Assembly (NCBI RefSeq): GCF_035989305.1
Contig: NZ_CP108514.1
Span: forward strand, 7,420,501 to 7,484,500
From: Streptomyces sp. NBC_01233
GTDB lineage: Bacteria; Actinomycetota; Actinomycetes; Streptomycetales; Streptomycetaceae
Reading direction: 5' to 3'
DNA: 64,000 nt
Shown here: in pieces, positions 21,293 through 30,536 of the stretch
Numbering within the stretch: position 1 is the first letter of the stretch
How the letters are laid out: every line of letters starts with the position of its first letter
Notes under the pieces: model-generated
What the model saw: the letters and a program-made list of their open reading frames with translations, nothing else
Databases searched by the model: none
What the model was told of the DNA's origin: nothing
Position numbers and translations under genes: made by a program

Positions 21293-22524
21293 AGAAAACG
21301 ATGATGCGTGCGACGTTCTCGACGATCCTGCTGAGCTCGCTCGGCTCGACGGTGCTGTGGCTGCTCCTGGTGCCCAGCTTCGCGGCCCAGACCCACTCCG
21401 ACTCGCTGGTGGGGCTGCTGGGCATGGAGCGCCAGGTGCTGGGCGTGGTGGGCGCCCTGCTGGTCGGCGTATGGGCCGACCGCGGGCTGATCCACCGGAA
21501 GTTCGCCCTGCTCCAGGGCCTCCAGCTGGTCCTGGCGGTCGTGTTCCTGCTCACGACCTGGCTGGGCACGGCCGGTCCGGACTTCGTCCTGGTGTGGACG
21601 GCGGTGCGGTTCGCCCTGGTGGGCGCGAGCTCGGTGCTGGCCTACCGGCTGCTCGCCGACGTCTCCGGCTCCAGCTCGCAGGGCGCCGTGCTGCAGATGG
21701 TGACCTCACCGCAGGGCGCCATGGTGTTCGCCGCCGTGATCTGCGCGGCCGTACCGGCGTGGACCGCCCGGACCCTCGTGGTGGCGCTCGTCTTCGACCT
21801 CGCCGCCTCGGTGCTGGTGCTGTCGCTGCTGGCCCCCCGGCTGGAGCGGCCCGGGGCACCGGGCGAGCCGGGGGCCCCGGGCACGGGCGGGTTCGACCTC
21901 GGCTGGGGCAATGTCCTCGCACGCGGGGCGGACGCCGTCAAGAGCTACTGGCTGCCCCGGCTCTGGCCCTGGAACCTGCTCCAGATCGGCTTCCTGGTCA
22001 GCCTCTCCGGGATGATGGTCTACGCGAGCGTGCTCGCCGAGGCCCAGGACCTGGTGCCGACGGGGATCGCCTTCTCCGGTGCGTGGTTCTTCTACGGCCT
22101 GGCATTCTGGGTCACCGCTCCGCTGCTGCGCCGGCCCGCCCTCGCCCAGCGCTGGGCGCTGGTGTTCGCCGCGGTCCTGACCGGCTGCGGCGTGGTCAGC
22201 GCGGTGTCGGGCCGGTCCGCCTTCGCCGTGCACATGGCCCTGTACGTGGTGCTGACCTTCGTCAACGCCTACTGGATCCACTTCACGAACGCCCGGATCC
22301 TGGAACCGGCCCCCGCGGACCGGCTCGGACAGGTCAGGGCGAGCATGATCTTCTATCTGGGTGTGGTGTTCGGCCTCGGTGAGCAGTTCGTCGGCCTGCT
22401 GCTGGAGATTCCCTCCGGTCTGCTGCTGCTCGACCTGGTGCACGTGGCCGGCGGCATCGCACTGGCGGGCGCGCTGCTCGTCATCCGTACACGTTCCCGC
22501 CGCACCCTGGTGCCGGCGGGATGA
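21289..22524 (+). CDS. MFS-type transporter of the NRPS cluster
   Basis: 411 residues, with GTG 21289 overlapping the NRPS stop (GTGA). ATG 21301 or 21304 are alternatives. A hydrophobic multi-spanning protein with roughly ten to twelve membrane segments and the loop GVWADRGLIHRKF, like the major facilitator cytoplasmic loop 2-3 motif. A glycine/proline-rich cytoplasmic stretch (GAPGEPGAPGTGG) lies mid-protein between the two halves. Position and coupling argue that it exports the peptide product and gives self-resistance. Closely coupled to the following SnoaL-like gene (ATGA). Confidence 0.8.
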   Translation: MKKTMMRATFSTILLSSLGSTVLWLLLVPSFAAQTHSDSLVGLLGMERQVLGVVGALLVGVWADRGLIHRKFALLQGLQLVLAVVFLLTTWLGTAGPDFVLVWTAVRFALVGASSVLAYRLLADVSGSSSQGAVLQMVTSPQGAMVFAAVICAAVPAWTARTLVVALVFDLAASVLVLSLLAPRLERPGAPGEPGAPGTGGFDLGWGNVLARGADAVKSYWLPRLWPWNLLQIGFLVSLSGMMVYASVLAEAQDLVPTGIAFSGAWFFYGLAFWVTAPLLRRPALAQRWALVFAAVLTGCGVVSAVSGRSAFAVHMALYVVLTFVNAYWIHFTNARILEPAPADRLGQVRASMIFYLGVVFGLGEQFVGLLLEIPSGLLLLDLVHVAGGIALAGALLVIRTRSRRTLVPAG

Positions 22525-22880
22525 GGAAAGGAACTCGCCGGATGTCTCCGGAGGAGATCGTCGACGGCCAGCTCGCCGCCTACAACGCGCGTGACCTGGA
22601 GGGTTTTCTCGCCTTCTACGTGAAGGACGTGCCGGTGCACGCCTTCCCGTCGGGTGAGGTGATGGCCGACCGCTCGGGTCCGGCGTTCGCGGAGCGCTAC
22701 GCCACCCTCTTCGAGTCGAGCCCGGACCTGCACGCGGAACTCGTCTCCCGCGTCACGCACGGCCGCATCGTGATCGACCAGGAACGCGTCACCGGCTTCA
22801 TGGGCGGCGAGGCCCGATCGGCCGTCGCGATGTACGAGGTCGGCCCGGACCGCATCGAGAAGGTGTGGTTCGTGGTCTGA
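22521..22880 (+). CDS. SnoaL-like / NTF2-fold protein
   Basis: 119 residues from ATG 22521, overlapping the transporter stop. ATG 22542, behind GGAAAGG, would give 112 residues starting MSPEEIVDGQLAAYNARDLEGF. The sequence has the pattern of the NTF2/SnoaL superfamily: helix with AAYNARDLEGF, FYVKDVPVHAFP, GRIVIDQERVTGF and a closing strand EKVWFVV. Members are isomerases, cyclases, hydroxylase-like proteins or ligand binders. In this cluster it may tailor or bind the peptide; that is inference. Last gene of the NRPS operon, followed by a GC palindrome. Confidence 0.75.
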   Translation: MRKGTRRMSPEEIVDGQLAAYNARDLEGFLAFYVKDVPVHAFPSGEVMADRSGPAFAERYATLFESSPDLHAELVSRVTHGRIVIDQERVTGFMGGEARSAVAMYEVGPDRIEKVWFVV

Positions 22881-22909
22881 CGACCGGTCCGGCCGGGGCC
22901 GCCGGTGAT

Positions 22910-22933
22910 CCGGGGCCGCCGCGGCGGCCCCGG
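22910..22933. terminator. GC-rich palindrome between convergent genes
   Basis: Perfect 24-base palindrome (CCGGGGCCGCC and its complement) between the convergent SnoaL-like and DUF456 genes. Probably a bidirectional terminator. Confidence 0.55.
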
Positions 22934-23048
22934 GAGGCGCCGGGGAGAGCGGGATCGAAGCTCTCCGCGGCGCCTCCGGGCACTCCGGGTGCGGTCCTTC
23001 GGGCCCGCCGCCGGGACGCGGGTCCCGCACCGGCCCCCGGGGACACGA

Positions 23049-23534
23049 CTACGACCCCGCCACCACCGCCCCCACCCAGGCCCCCACCACCAGCAGGCAC
23101 GCGAAGAGCTCCACCAGCACGCTGGTCCCCACCGCCCGCATCACCGCCCGTACCGACGCCCACGCCTCGCCGTGCGTCCCCAGGCGCTGCCGCTCGCAGA
23201 GGTAGATGCCGCCCACGAAGCCCGGGACCGTTCCCAGTACGGGGACCAGGACGAAGCCCAGTACCGCGCCGGCCCCCGCGAACACCGCCGTCCGGGGGGT
23301 GATCCCCAGCCCCCGCACCTGCCGCGGCGGCAACTGCCACTTCACCACCTGGACCACCAGCAGCAGGGCCGTCGCCGAGACGAGCAGGGACCACGCCAGC
23401 GCCGACCGCACGTGCAGCGCCCACCACAGCAGCCCCGCCCACACCAGCCAGGTGCCCGGCACACCCGGGACCAGCACCCCCAGTACCCCGAGCAGCAGCA
23501 CCAGCCCCACCAGGAGCAGCTGAGGCAGATCCAT
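23049..23534 (-). CDS. DUF456 family membrane protein
   Basis: 161 residues, ATG at 23534. Four to five hydrophobic segments, with the family hallmarks VPGVPGTWLVWAG near the N-terminus and a glycine-rich GAVLGFVLVPVLGTVPGF segment in the middle. Small inner-membrane protein of unknown function, widespread in Streptomyces. It sits 24 bases after the regulator gene on the same strand, so the two are probably co-transcribed. Confidence 0.8.
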   Translation of the reverse strand: MDLPQLLLVGLVLLLGVLGVLVPGVPGTWLVWAGLLWWALHVRSALAWSLLVSATALLLVVQVVKWQLPPRQVRGLGITPRTAVFAGAGAVLGFVLVPVLGTVPGFVGGIYLCERQRLGTHGEAWASVRAVMRAVGTSVLVELFACLLVVGAWVGAVVAGS

Positions 23535-23558
23535 CTGCTCAGCCTGACCGACCAGGGC

Positions 23559-24581
23559 CTATCGGGCCACCCAGCCCCGTTCGTAGGCGTGCCAGCCCAG
23601 CTGCAGGCGTGTCGTCACCCCGGACAGTTCCATCAGGCCCTTGACGCGCCGCTGCACCGTCCGCAGACCCAGCTCCAGGTGCTTCGCCACGCTCGCGTCC
23701 GTCATGCCCGCCAGGAGGAGGGACAGGATCTCCAGGTCCGTGGAGTCCGGGCAGCCGTCGGACTCCTCCGCCGAGCCGGTCGGCCCCAGCCGCAGCGGCA
23801 GCGACTCCCGCCACACCGCCTCGAACAGGCCCGTCAGGGACTCCAGCAGCCCCGACGCGTGCACCACCAGCGCCGCCGGCTCCGCGCCGCGGACCGTCAG
23901 CGGAACCATCGCGAGCGTCCGGTCCGCGATCACCAGCTTCGTCGGGACCTGCCCGGTCACCCGGACCTGCTCGCCCCGGGCCAGGGCCGTGGAGGCCTCC
24001 CGGATCCCGCTCGGCAGGGTCAGCACCTCCCGCTCGATCACCACCCGGTAGTCGACACCGCGGACGCAGGCCCGGTCCTCGGCCTCGTTGTCCGTCCCGG
24101 TCACCACCTGCGGCCGGCCGCTGACCAGCGCGCACACCTCCTTCTCGGCCCCCAGCTGGATCTGGCGGAAGCGGTGCGCCACCGCGCTCGCGCCCTGCAC
24201 CACCTCCACGAGGTCGTGCACCGCCGGCTCGGCCGCTTCCGCCCGGTACTCCTCCGCCAGCAGCGCCGCCGCCAGTTCCGCCTGCTCCAGCTCGTGCCGC
24301 TGCTGGGTCAGCAGGGCCCCGAGCGCGACCCCGGGCGGGGCCGCCACCCAGCGTCCGGGCCGGGCCGAGGACTGCGCCGCGAGCCCGTGCCGCTCCAGGT
24401 GGCGCAGGGCCCGTTCGGTCTGCGGCACCGGCAGCGTCAGCCGGTGCGCGAGGTCGGGTACCTCCGCCGCACCCAGCGCCACCAGCACGCGGTACGCCGA
24501 CTCCTGCCCCTCGTCGAGGCCTATGGCACCCAGCAACCCGTCCACCACCTTTCGACACAGCGCCTGGCGGGAAGCGGCCAC
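23559..24581 (-). CDS. TrmB/LuxR-type transcriptional regulator
   Basis: Up to 340 residues from GTG 24581. Internal starts at GTG 24548/24545 or TTG 24536 are possible, because homologues tend to begin near GLLGAIGLDEGQESAYR. N-terminal winged helix of TrmB type (AHRLTLPVPQTERALRHLERHGL), a middle ligand or phospholipase-like region, and a C-terminal LuxR-type helix-turn-helix (DLEILSLLLAGMTDASVAKHLELGLRTVQRRV). Such regulators often sit divergent to a secreted S8 protease gene in Streptomyces, as here, where the protease gene (24735) is broken. Its usual target may therefore be lost, leaving the regulator orphaned. Confidence 0.85.
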   Translation of the reverse strand: MAASRQALCRKVVDGLLGAIGLDEGQESAYRVLVALGAAEVPDLAHRLTLPVPQTERALRHLERHGLAAQSSARPGRWVAAPPGVALGALLTQQRHELEQAELAAALLAEEYRAEAAEPAVHDLVEVVQGASAVAHRFRQIQLGAEKEVCALVSGRPQVVTGTDNEAEDRACVRGVDYRVVIEREVLTLPSGIREASTALARGEQVRVTGQVPTKLVIADRTLAMVPLTVRGAEPAALVVHASGLLESLTGLFEAVWRESLPLRLGPTGSAEESDGCPDSTDLEILSLLLAGMTDASVAKHLELGLRTVQRRVKGLMELSGVTTRLQLGWHAYERGWVAR

Positions 24582-24734
24582 GGCGCAAACCCGCCGCGGA
24601 CATCATCGCCGCACCCCCCGCCCCTCTGCCAAGGTGGCGCCACCGCAGCACCAACATCCGCTGGCCAGAAGCCATTTACGCGGCAGCTTTGCCGTGCAAT
24701 GCAGCAGTTGGCCGGAATTCACCTGGGGAGAGCG

Positions 24735-25797
24735 ATGCGCCCGATATCGCGTACGGCACTTGGGGCGGCCACCGCGGCCGTCCTTGCCGTCACCGCCGTC
24801 GGCCCGTCGACGGCGCAGCCGGTCGACGGAGCACCTGGAGCGGGAAAGAGACCACTCGTCGGGAGCGAGGCGGCCGGAAAGCAGCCCACGGCCCCCGTCA
24901 CCGTCACCCTCGTCACGGGTGACCGGATCCTGGTCTCCACGGACGCGGCCGGCCGGCCGCCACCGTGATGCCGCGCGAGGACGGTTCGCAGCCGCTCGTG
25001 CAGACGAGGCAGTCCGGCAAGGACCTGTACGTGTACCCCGAGAGTGCGGTCAAGGCGCTCGCCGCGGGCCGGGCCGACCACGAGCTCTTCAACGTCACCG
25101 GCCTCGTCCGGCAGGGCTACGACGACGCGCACACCAAGAAGCTCCCGCTCATCGCGGTCTACGACGGTTCCGTGAACGTGGCGCGCAGCGCCCCGCCCGC
25201 GCCCCGCGGCGCGGACCGCTCGCTCGTCCTCGGCTCCATCGGCGCCGTCGCGCTCTCCGCCGACAAGGAGCAGGCCGCTGCCTTCTGGGCCGACGTCACC
25301 GGTACGGACGCCCGCGCGCGCTCCGTCTCGGGCGGGCTGAAGAAGCTGTGGCTGGACGGCAAGGTCCGGGCGAACCTGGAGCGCTCCAGATCTCCGAGCT
25401 GAAGGCCGTCGGCGGCCCGGTCCTGCACCCGATCACGGCTTCCACCGGCAGCGACAACCTCGACGGAACCGGCAGTGCCCCGCTGGTCGACGCCGGCTCC
25501 GGCACCCCCGAGGAGCTCGCCGCCGCCGGCGCCAAGGACGCGGTCGTCCTGGTGAAGGCGGTGGACGGCGCGCTGTACGAGGTCGCGCGGAACGCCGAGG
25601 CCGCCGGCGCCAAGGCGGTGCTCGCCCACCGCGAGGCCCCGGGCCGCTGGGTCGCCTTCACCGGCTACGCGGGCGGCGCGCTGCCCACGATGGCCATCGA
25701 GGCCGCCGAGGGGCAGGCGCTCCTGGCCCGGCTGAAGACGGGGCCGGGCAGGAGTCCGCCGAACGGGCCGAACGGACCACGCTCGCCTACGGCGTGA
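24735..25797 (+). pseudogene. Decayed secreted S8 (subtilisin-like) peptidase
   Basis: ATG 24735 behind GGGGAGAG. Signal peptide (RTALGAATAAVLAVTAV) and the start of the propeptide (VTVTLVTGDRILV) are in frame, but the frame closes at 24968. The propeptide continues in another frame (MPREDGSQPLVQTRQSGKDL to LKKLWLDGKVRANLERS) until ~25387. It then jumps to a third frame (ISELKAVGGPVLHPITAS through a PA-domain-like part, to 25797). The whole catalytic domain with its Asp-His-Ser triad, expected after the WLDGKV segment, is absent. At least two frameshifts plus a large deletion make it a relic. The adjacent divergent TrmB/LuxR gene is the kind of regulator that normally accompanies it. Confidence 0.85.
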
Positions 25798-25992
25798 CCG
25801 TACGGCGCCGCCCAGGACCACAGCCTGCGGTTCGGCACCGCGCCCGCGGTCCACCGCCGGCCCGGCGATCCCGGCTCGGCGCAAGTCCCGCCGCGCGTAC
25901 GAGAACCGCGTTGACCTCTGTACCGATGTTCCCCAAGGCCGATTTCGTGCGTTCGGCGTTTTCCGCCCGTGCGGGGGGCCGAGAATGGGGAC

Positions 25993-28128
25993 ATGAGTCA
26001 GCAGGGCGCGGACGACTGGTGGCAGAAGCTCTACGAGGATCCGGACGCCGGGCCGGAAGCCGACCCGGGGGACACCCTGGACAACCGGTTCCGCTCGGCG
26101 GCGGGGGTGACGGCGGACCCGGCCGTACCCGCGTCACCGCCTCCGCCGGAGCGGGAGTGGGAGTGGGGGCCGGAGCAGGCGCCGGAGCGGGGGCCGCTGC
26201 CGGGCCCGCGACCGGCTGTGGCCCCGGACGCGGGCCTGCCCGCCCGGCCGCCGGTGGCGGACGCGTTCCGGCGGGACGGCGGCCCACCGGGGCCGGTTCC
26301 GATGCGGGACGCCGGGCCCGGCGACCCGGGCCGGACACAGCCGCTGCTTCCGGGCCCGCGCCCGGCTCCGGAGCCACCGCCCGCGCCGGAAGTGCCGTCG
26401 CCCCGCGAGCGGTACGTCCCGCCGCCGCCCCCGCCGGTGCTTCCGGGCCCGCGCCCGGCCCCGGAGTCCCCGCCCGAAGCGGAACTGCCGTCACCCGCCG
26501 AGCGGTACGCCCCGCCACCCCCGCCTCCGCCTACTGCCTCGGCCCCGCCTCCGCCCGGTGCCCCGCCACAGCCTTCGCCTACGGCCTCGGCGCAGCCTTG
26601 GGCGCCGGCTCCGCCCGCACCTTTGGCCCCGTCTTCGGCACCGGCATCAGCCCCGCATGCGGCCTCGACTCCGCCGGCGCCCCCGGCTCCGCCTTCCACT
26701 GGGCCTGCGGCCTCGGCCGCGCCTTCGTCTGCGGCCCCGCCCTCGGCCTCGTCACGGCCTTCCCCCGATGCTTCGGCCCCGCCTTGGGGCTCGGCACAGC
26801 CTTCGGCGCCGGCGCAGCCGCCGGCACCGCCTCCACCCTCGGCGCCGGCACCGCCTGTGCTACCGCTTCCGCTTCCGCCACCGCCGCCTGCGTCTGCGGC
26901 TTCACCCACGGCCTTGCCACGGCCTTCGCCTGAGGCCTCGGCCCCGCCTTGGGGCTCGGGACAGCCTGCGGCCTCGGGCCCGCCTTCGTCTGCGGCCCCG
27001 CCTGCGTCAGCGGCCTCGGCCCCGCCTACGCCCCCGGGCCCGCCCGCGCCCCCGACGTCGCCCTCGGCCCCGGTGGGTGTCGGCGCGCCGCGGGATCCTC
27101 GTGCGGGCGGGGCCACCGGGTACGCGCTCGGGGGTGTCGAGGTGCCGCCGGTGGCCGGGCCCGAGCTGCCGGCCCGGCGTGCGCAGGCGCCGCGCCGGGA
27201 GGACCGGACCGAGGAGGTGCCGCAGCCCGCGCCCGTACCCGTACCCGTACCCGCAGCGGACGCCCCGGCGGAGCGGCGGCCCGAGGTGCACCACCTCGGC
27301 GACCGCGCCCCCACCTACGCCGCCGAACCGGGCGCGCTCCCGCCCGCCGACCCGGCCGCCCTCGACGGGCTGACCCCGGACACCGTGCTGGAGGGGGCCC
27401 GCTACGGCACGTACACCCTGCGCGCCGCCTCCCTGCGCGGGGACTCCGCCCGCTTCCGCGGCGAGGCCCGCCGGGACTTCCTGCTCACCGCCCGCTTCGG
27501 CGGCGGCGACGACGCCCTGGTCCTGGTGGCCCTGGCCGGCGGGGACCGGGCCGCGCCCGGGGCCGCGCAGGCCGCCGCCGAGCTGTGCCGCACGGTCGCC
27601 GCGGCCGTCGGGCGGAGCCAGAGCCGCCTCGCCGAGGACATCCGCGCCGGGCGCCGCGACGCCCTGCGCTCGGGCCTCCAGCGGCTCACCGACCGGGGCT
27701 ACGGCCGGCTCCGGGCCCGGGCCGCCGAACTGGGGCTCGCCGAGGCGGCGTACACGGCCGGGCTGCGCGGGCTGCTGCTCCCCGTGGACCCGGAGTGCCG
27801 CACGAGGGTCTGCTTCGGCGCCGGCGCGGGCGGGCTGTTCCGCCTCCGTTCGGGCCAGTGGCAGGACCTGGAACCCGCCGGGCAGGCCGAGGACACCGAG
27901 GGTGGTTTCCGGTTCCGCGCGGCCGTGGCCCGGCCGGGGGACACCCTGCTGCTGTGCTCCGGCGGCCTGGCGGAGCCGATGCGGGAGGAGGCCGCGCTCA
28001 CGGCGGAGCTCGCCGCCCGCTGGAGCGAGGCGGAGCCGCCGGGCCTGGCGGCCTTCCTCGCGGACACCCAGCTCCGCCTCAAGGGGTACGCCGACGACCG
28101 CACGGCCGCCGCGGTCTGGGAGGCGTAA
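25993..28128 (+). CDS. Proline-rich protein with C-terminal PP2C-like phosphatase domain
   Basis: 711 residues, ATG 25993. Residues ~40-420 are a low-complexity Pro/Ala/Ser region rich in PPPP, PAPP and ASAPP runs. Residues ~460-710 resemble the PP2C family of actinomycetes: LRAASLRGDSARFRGEARRDF, LLTARFGGGDDALVLVALAGG, GDTLLLCSGGLAEPM and DDRTAAAVWE. Several canonical metal-binding aspartates appear replaced or shifted (GGGDDA, GGLAEP instead of DGLTE), so catalytic competence is uncertain. A role in Ser/Thr phospho-signalling is inferred. It lies 76 bases upstream of the pyruvate oxidase gene on the same strand. The disordered region may have diverged by slippage in its repeats. Confidence 0.75.
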   Translation: MSQQGADDWWQKLYEDPDAGPEADPGDTLDNRFRSAAGVTADPAVPASPPPPEREWEWGPEQAPERGPLPGPRPAVAPDAGLPARPPVADAFRRDGGPPGPVPMRDAGPGDPGRTQPLLPGPRPAPEPPPAPEVPSPRERYVPPPPPPVLPGPRPAPESPPEAELPSPAERYAPPPPPPPTASAPPPPGAPPQPSPTASAQPWAPAPPAPLAPSSAPASAPHAASTPPAPPAPPSTGPAASAAPSSAAPPSASSRPSPDASAPPWGSAQPSAPAQPPAPPPPSAPAPPVLPLPLPPPPPASAASPTALPRPSPEASAPPWGSGQPAASGPPSSAAPPASAASAPPTPPGPPAPPTSPSAPVGVGAPRDPRAGGATGYALGGVEVPPVAGPELPARRAQAPRREDRTEEVPQPAPVPVPVPAADAPAERRPEVHHLGDRAPTYAAEPGALPPADPAALDGLTPDTVLEGARYGTYTLRAASLRGDSARFRGEARRDFLLTARFGGGDDALVLVALAGGDRAAPGAAQAAAELCRTVAAAVGRSQSRLAEDIRAGRRDALRSGLQRLTDRGYGRLRARAAELGLAEAAYTAGLRGLLLPVDPECRTRVCFGAGAGGLFRLRSGQWQDLEPAGQAEDTEGGFRFRAAVARPGDTLLLCSGGLAEPMREEAALTAELAARWSEAEPPGLAAFLADTQLRLKGYADDRTAAAVWEA

Positions 28129-28204
28129 CCGGCGCATACATGGCTGGATGGGAGGCACGCGTGTCGGAGAGACCGGACCGGAGACCGGGAAGGGTGCCCC
28201 CCTC

Positions 28205-29947
28205 ATGGCCAAGCAGAACGTGGCGGAGCAGTTCGTCGACATCCTCGTGCGCGCCGGCGTGCGGCGGGTGTACGGAGTCGTCGGCGACAGCCTCAACCCC
28301 GTCGTGGACGCGATCCGCCGGACGGGTGACATCGACTGGATCCAGGTGCGCCACGAGGAGACGGCGGCCTTCGCCGCGGGCGCCGAGGCCCAGATCACCG
28401 GCCGCCTCGCCGCCTGCGCGGGCTCCTGCGGCCCGGGGAACCTGCACCTGATCAACGGGCTGTACGACGCCCAGCGTTCGATGGCGCCGGTGCTCGCGCT
28501 CGCCTCGCACATCCCCTCCAGCGAGATCGGCCTCGGCTACTTCCAGGAGACCCACCCCGACCAGCTGTTCCGCGAGTGCAGCCACTACAGCGAGCTGATC
28601 TCGAACCCCGCGCAGATGCCCCGTCTGCTCCAGACCGCCGTGCAGCACGCCGTCGGCCGCAGCGGGGTCAGCGTGGTCGCCCTGCCCGGGGACGTCGCGG
28701 CCCTGCCCGCCCCGGAGAAGGCGGTGGAGCACGCGCTCGTCACCGCCCGCCCCACGGTGCGGCCCGGCGACGGCGAGATCGAGAAGCTGGTCCGCCTCGT
28801 CGACGAGGCGGACGAGGTCACGCTCTTCTGCGGCAGCGGCACGGCCGGGGCGCACGCCGAGGTGATGGAGTTCGCCGGCCGGGTCAAGGCGCCCGTCGGG
28901 CACGCCCTGCGCGGCAAGGAGTGGATCCAGTACGAGAACCCGTACGACGTCGGCATGAGCGGGCTGCTGGGCTACGGCGCGGCCTACGAGGCCACCCACG
29001 AGTGCGATCTGCTGATCCTGCTCGGCACGGACTTCCCGTACAACGCCTTCCTCCCCGACGACGTGAAGATCGTCCAGGTGGACATCCGACCCGAACACCT
29101 CGGCCGTCGATCCCAGTTGGACCTCGCGGTCTGGGGAGACGTACGGGAGACCCTGCGCGCGCTGAACACGAGGGTGAAGGCCAAGACGGACCGCCGCTTC
29201 CTGGACCGGATGCTGAAGAAGCACGCGGACGCGCTGGAAGGGGTGGTGAAGGCCTATACGCGCAAGGTCGAGAAGCACACCCCGATCCATCCCGAGTACG
29301 TGGCCGCGGTCATCGACGGACTGGCCGACGAGGACGCCGTTTTCACCGTCGACACCGGCATGTGCAATGTGTGGGCGGCGCGCTATCTTTCCCCGAACGG
29401 CAAACGGCGCATCATCGGCTCCTTCAGCCACGGCTCCATGGCCAACGCCCTCCCGCAGGCCATCGGCGCACAGTTCACCGACCGGAACCGTCAAGTGGTG
29501 TCGATGTCGGGCGACGGCGGTTTCTCGATGCTGATGGGAGATTTCCTCACCCTGGTGCAGTACGACCTCCCCGTCAAAGTGGTCCTCTTCAACAACTCAT
29601 CCCTCGGAATGGTCGAGTTGGAGATGCTGGTTTCCGGCCTGCCCTCCTACGGGACGACCAACAAGAACCCCGACTTCGCCGCGATCGCCCGCGCGGCGGG
29701 CGCGTACGGGGTCCGCGTCGAGAAGCCCAAGCAGCTCACAGGGGCTTTGAAGGACGCTTTCCGGTACAAGGGGCCCGCTCTGGTGGACGTGGTGACGGAC
29801 CCCAACGCCCTGTCGATTCCACCGAGGATCAGCGCCGAGATGGTGACCGGATTCGCACTGTCCGCCAGCAAGATCGTGTTGGACGGAGGGGTGGGTCGCA
29901 TGATCCAGATGGCTCGATCCAACCTCCGTAACGTGCCCCGCCCGTAA
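28205..29947 (+). CDS. poxB: Pyruvate dehydrogenase (quinone)/pyruvate oxidase, TPP-dependent
   Basis: 580 residues, ATG 28205. Three-domain thiamine-diphosphate enzyme. The N-terminal Pyr domain has the activating glutamate in RHEETAAFAA. A central FAD-binding-type domain contains FCGSGTAGAH. The C-terminal PP domain has GDGGFSMLMGDF to FNNSSLGMVELE (~436-470), the GDG-x26-N(N) cofactor motif. The C-terminal ~30 residues resemble the amphipathic membrane-binding tail of E. coli PoxB. It should decarboxylate pyruvate to acetate and pass electrons to quinone at the membrane. Assignment against acetolactate synthase rests on the GVVGDSLNPVVDAIRR start and the NPAQMPRLL region typical of PoxB. 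Confidence 0.9.
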   Translation: MAKQNVAEQFVDILVRAGVRRVYGVVGDSLNPVVDAIRRTGDIDWIQVRHEETAAFAAGAEAQITGRLAACAGSCGPGNLHLINGLYDAQRSMAPVLALASHIPSSEIGLGYFQETHPDQLFRECSHYSELISNPAQMPRLLQTAVQHAVGRSGVSVVALPGDVAALPAPEKAVEHALVTARPTVRPGDGEIEKLVRLVDEADEVTLFCGSGTAGAHAEVMEFAGRVKAPVGHALRGKEWIQYENPYDVGMSGLLGYGAAYEATHECDLLILLGTDFPYNAFLPDDVKIVQVDIRPEHLGRRSQLDLAVWGDVRETLRALNTRVKAKTDRRFLDRMLKKHADALEGVVKAYTRKVEKHTPIHPEYVAAVIDGLADEDAVFTVDTGMCNVWAARYLSPNGKRRIIGSFSHGSMANALPQAIGAQFTDRNRQVVSMSGDGGFSMLMGDFLTLVQYDLPVKVVLFNNSSLGMVELEMLVSGLPSYGTTNKNPDFAAIARAAGAYGVRVEKPKQLTGALKDAFRYKGPALVDVVTDPNALSIPPRISAEMVTGFALSASKIVLDGGVGRMIQMARSNLRNVPRP

Positions 29948-29978
29948 GCCCGCAGGAGTGCGGACCCCCTCGGGGGGC

Positions 29979-30536
29979 ATGCATCCCGTAGACCTGTTCG
30001 AGAGCGTGGACGCGGGGAGGGACATCGCCGTGCGGGTGGGGGCGAAGAACGGGAAGTTGTGGCGGAGAGGCGGGCCGGTGCCGCGCGAACCGTCCGCCGG
30101 TGAGGACGGGGGAGCGGTGGACACGCTGCGGATCACCCGGAGCGTGCGCCGGGCCGACCTGAAGGCGGTGGGCGAAGTCCGCCGGGCCCTGAGGGAGTTG
30201 ATGCACCACCGGTGCCGGACCGATGCGGCCGAGGTGGCCGAGCTGCTGATCACCGAGCTCGTCACCAACGCCCTCGTCCACACCGGCCGGGGCGCGGAGG
30301 TGTCCGCGAGTCTCGCCGTCACACGGTTACGGGTGGAGGTCCGGGACTACGCCGCACGCAGGCCCCGGCCGTACGTACCGACCGCCGACGACGGTACGCA
30401 CGGCCGGGGACTCGTGCTGGTGCAGGCGCTCGCCGACGACTGGGGGGTGGACGCGCTGGCCCTCGGCAGCGGCAAGGTGGTGTGGTTCGAGCTGGACGGG
30501 CGCCACGACGCGCCGTACGAGGGAGGGCCCGCCTGA
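29979..30536 (+). CDS. RsbW-like ATP-binding anti-sigma/regulatory kinase
   Basis: 185 residues from ATG 29979, preceded by TCGGGGGG. GTG 29958 would overlap its own ribosome binding site, so it is rejected. HATPase_c_2 fold: N-box ELLITELVTNALVHTG, G1-like VEVRDYAARRP and G2-like GTHGRGLVLVQALADDWGV. Streptomyces encode dozens of such proteins, acting as anti-sigma kinases or partners of PP2C phosphatases. The first ~50 residues are charged and unrelated to the fold. Starts 32 bases after the pyruvate oxidase stop, so co-transcription is likely. No cognate sigma or anti-sigma antagonist gene is adjacent. Confidence 0.85.
   Translation: MHPVDLFESVDAGRDIAVRVGAKNGKLWRRGGPVPREPSAGEDGGAVDTLRITRSVRRADLKAVGEVRRALRELMHHRCRTDAAEVAELLITELVTNALVHTGRGAEVSASLAVTRLRVEVRDYAARRPRPYVPTADDGTHGRGLVLVQALADDWGVDALALGSGKVVWFELDGRHDAPYEGGPA

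Noticed and set aside
26040..27400. Repetitive Pro/Ala coding region as a possible CRISPR or tandem-repeat array
   Set aside because: Repeats are short, irregular and in frame in a protein ending in a PP2C-like domain; there is no repeat-spacer structure.
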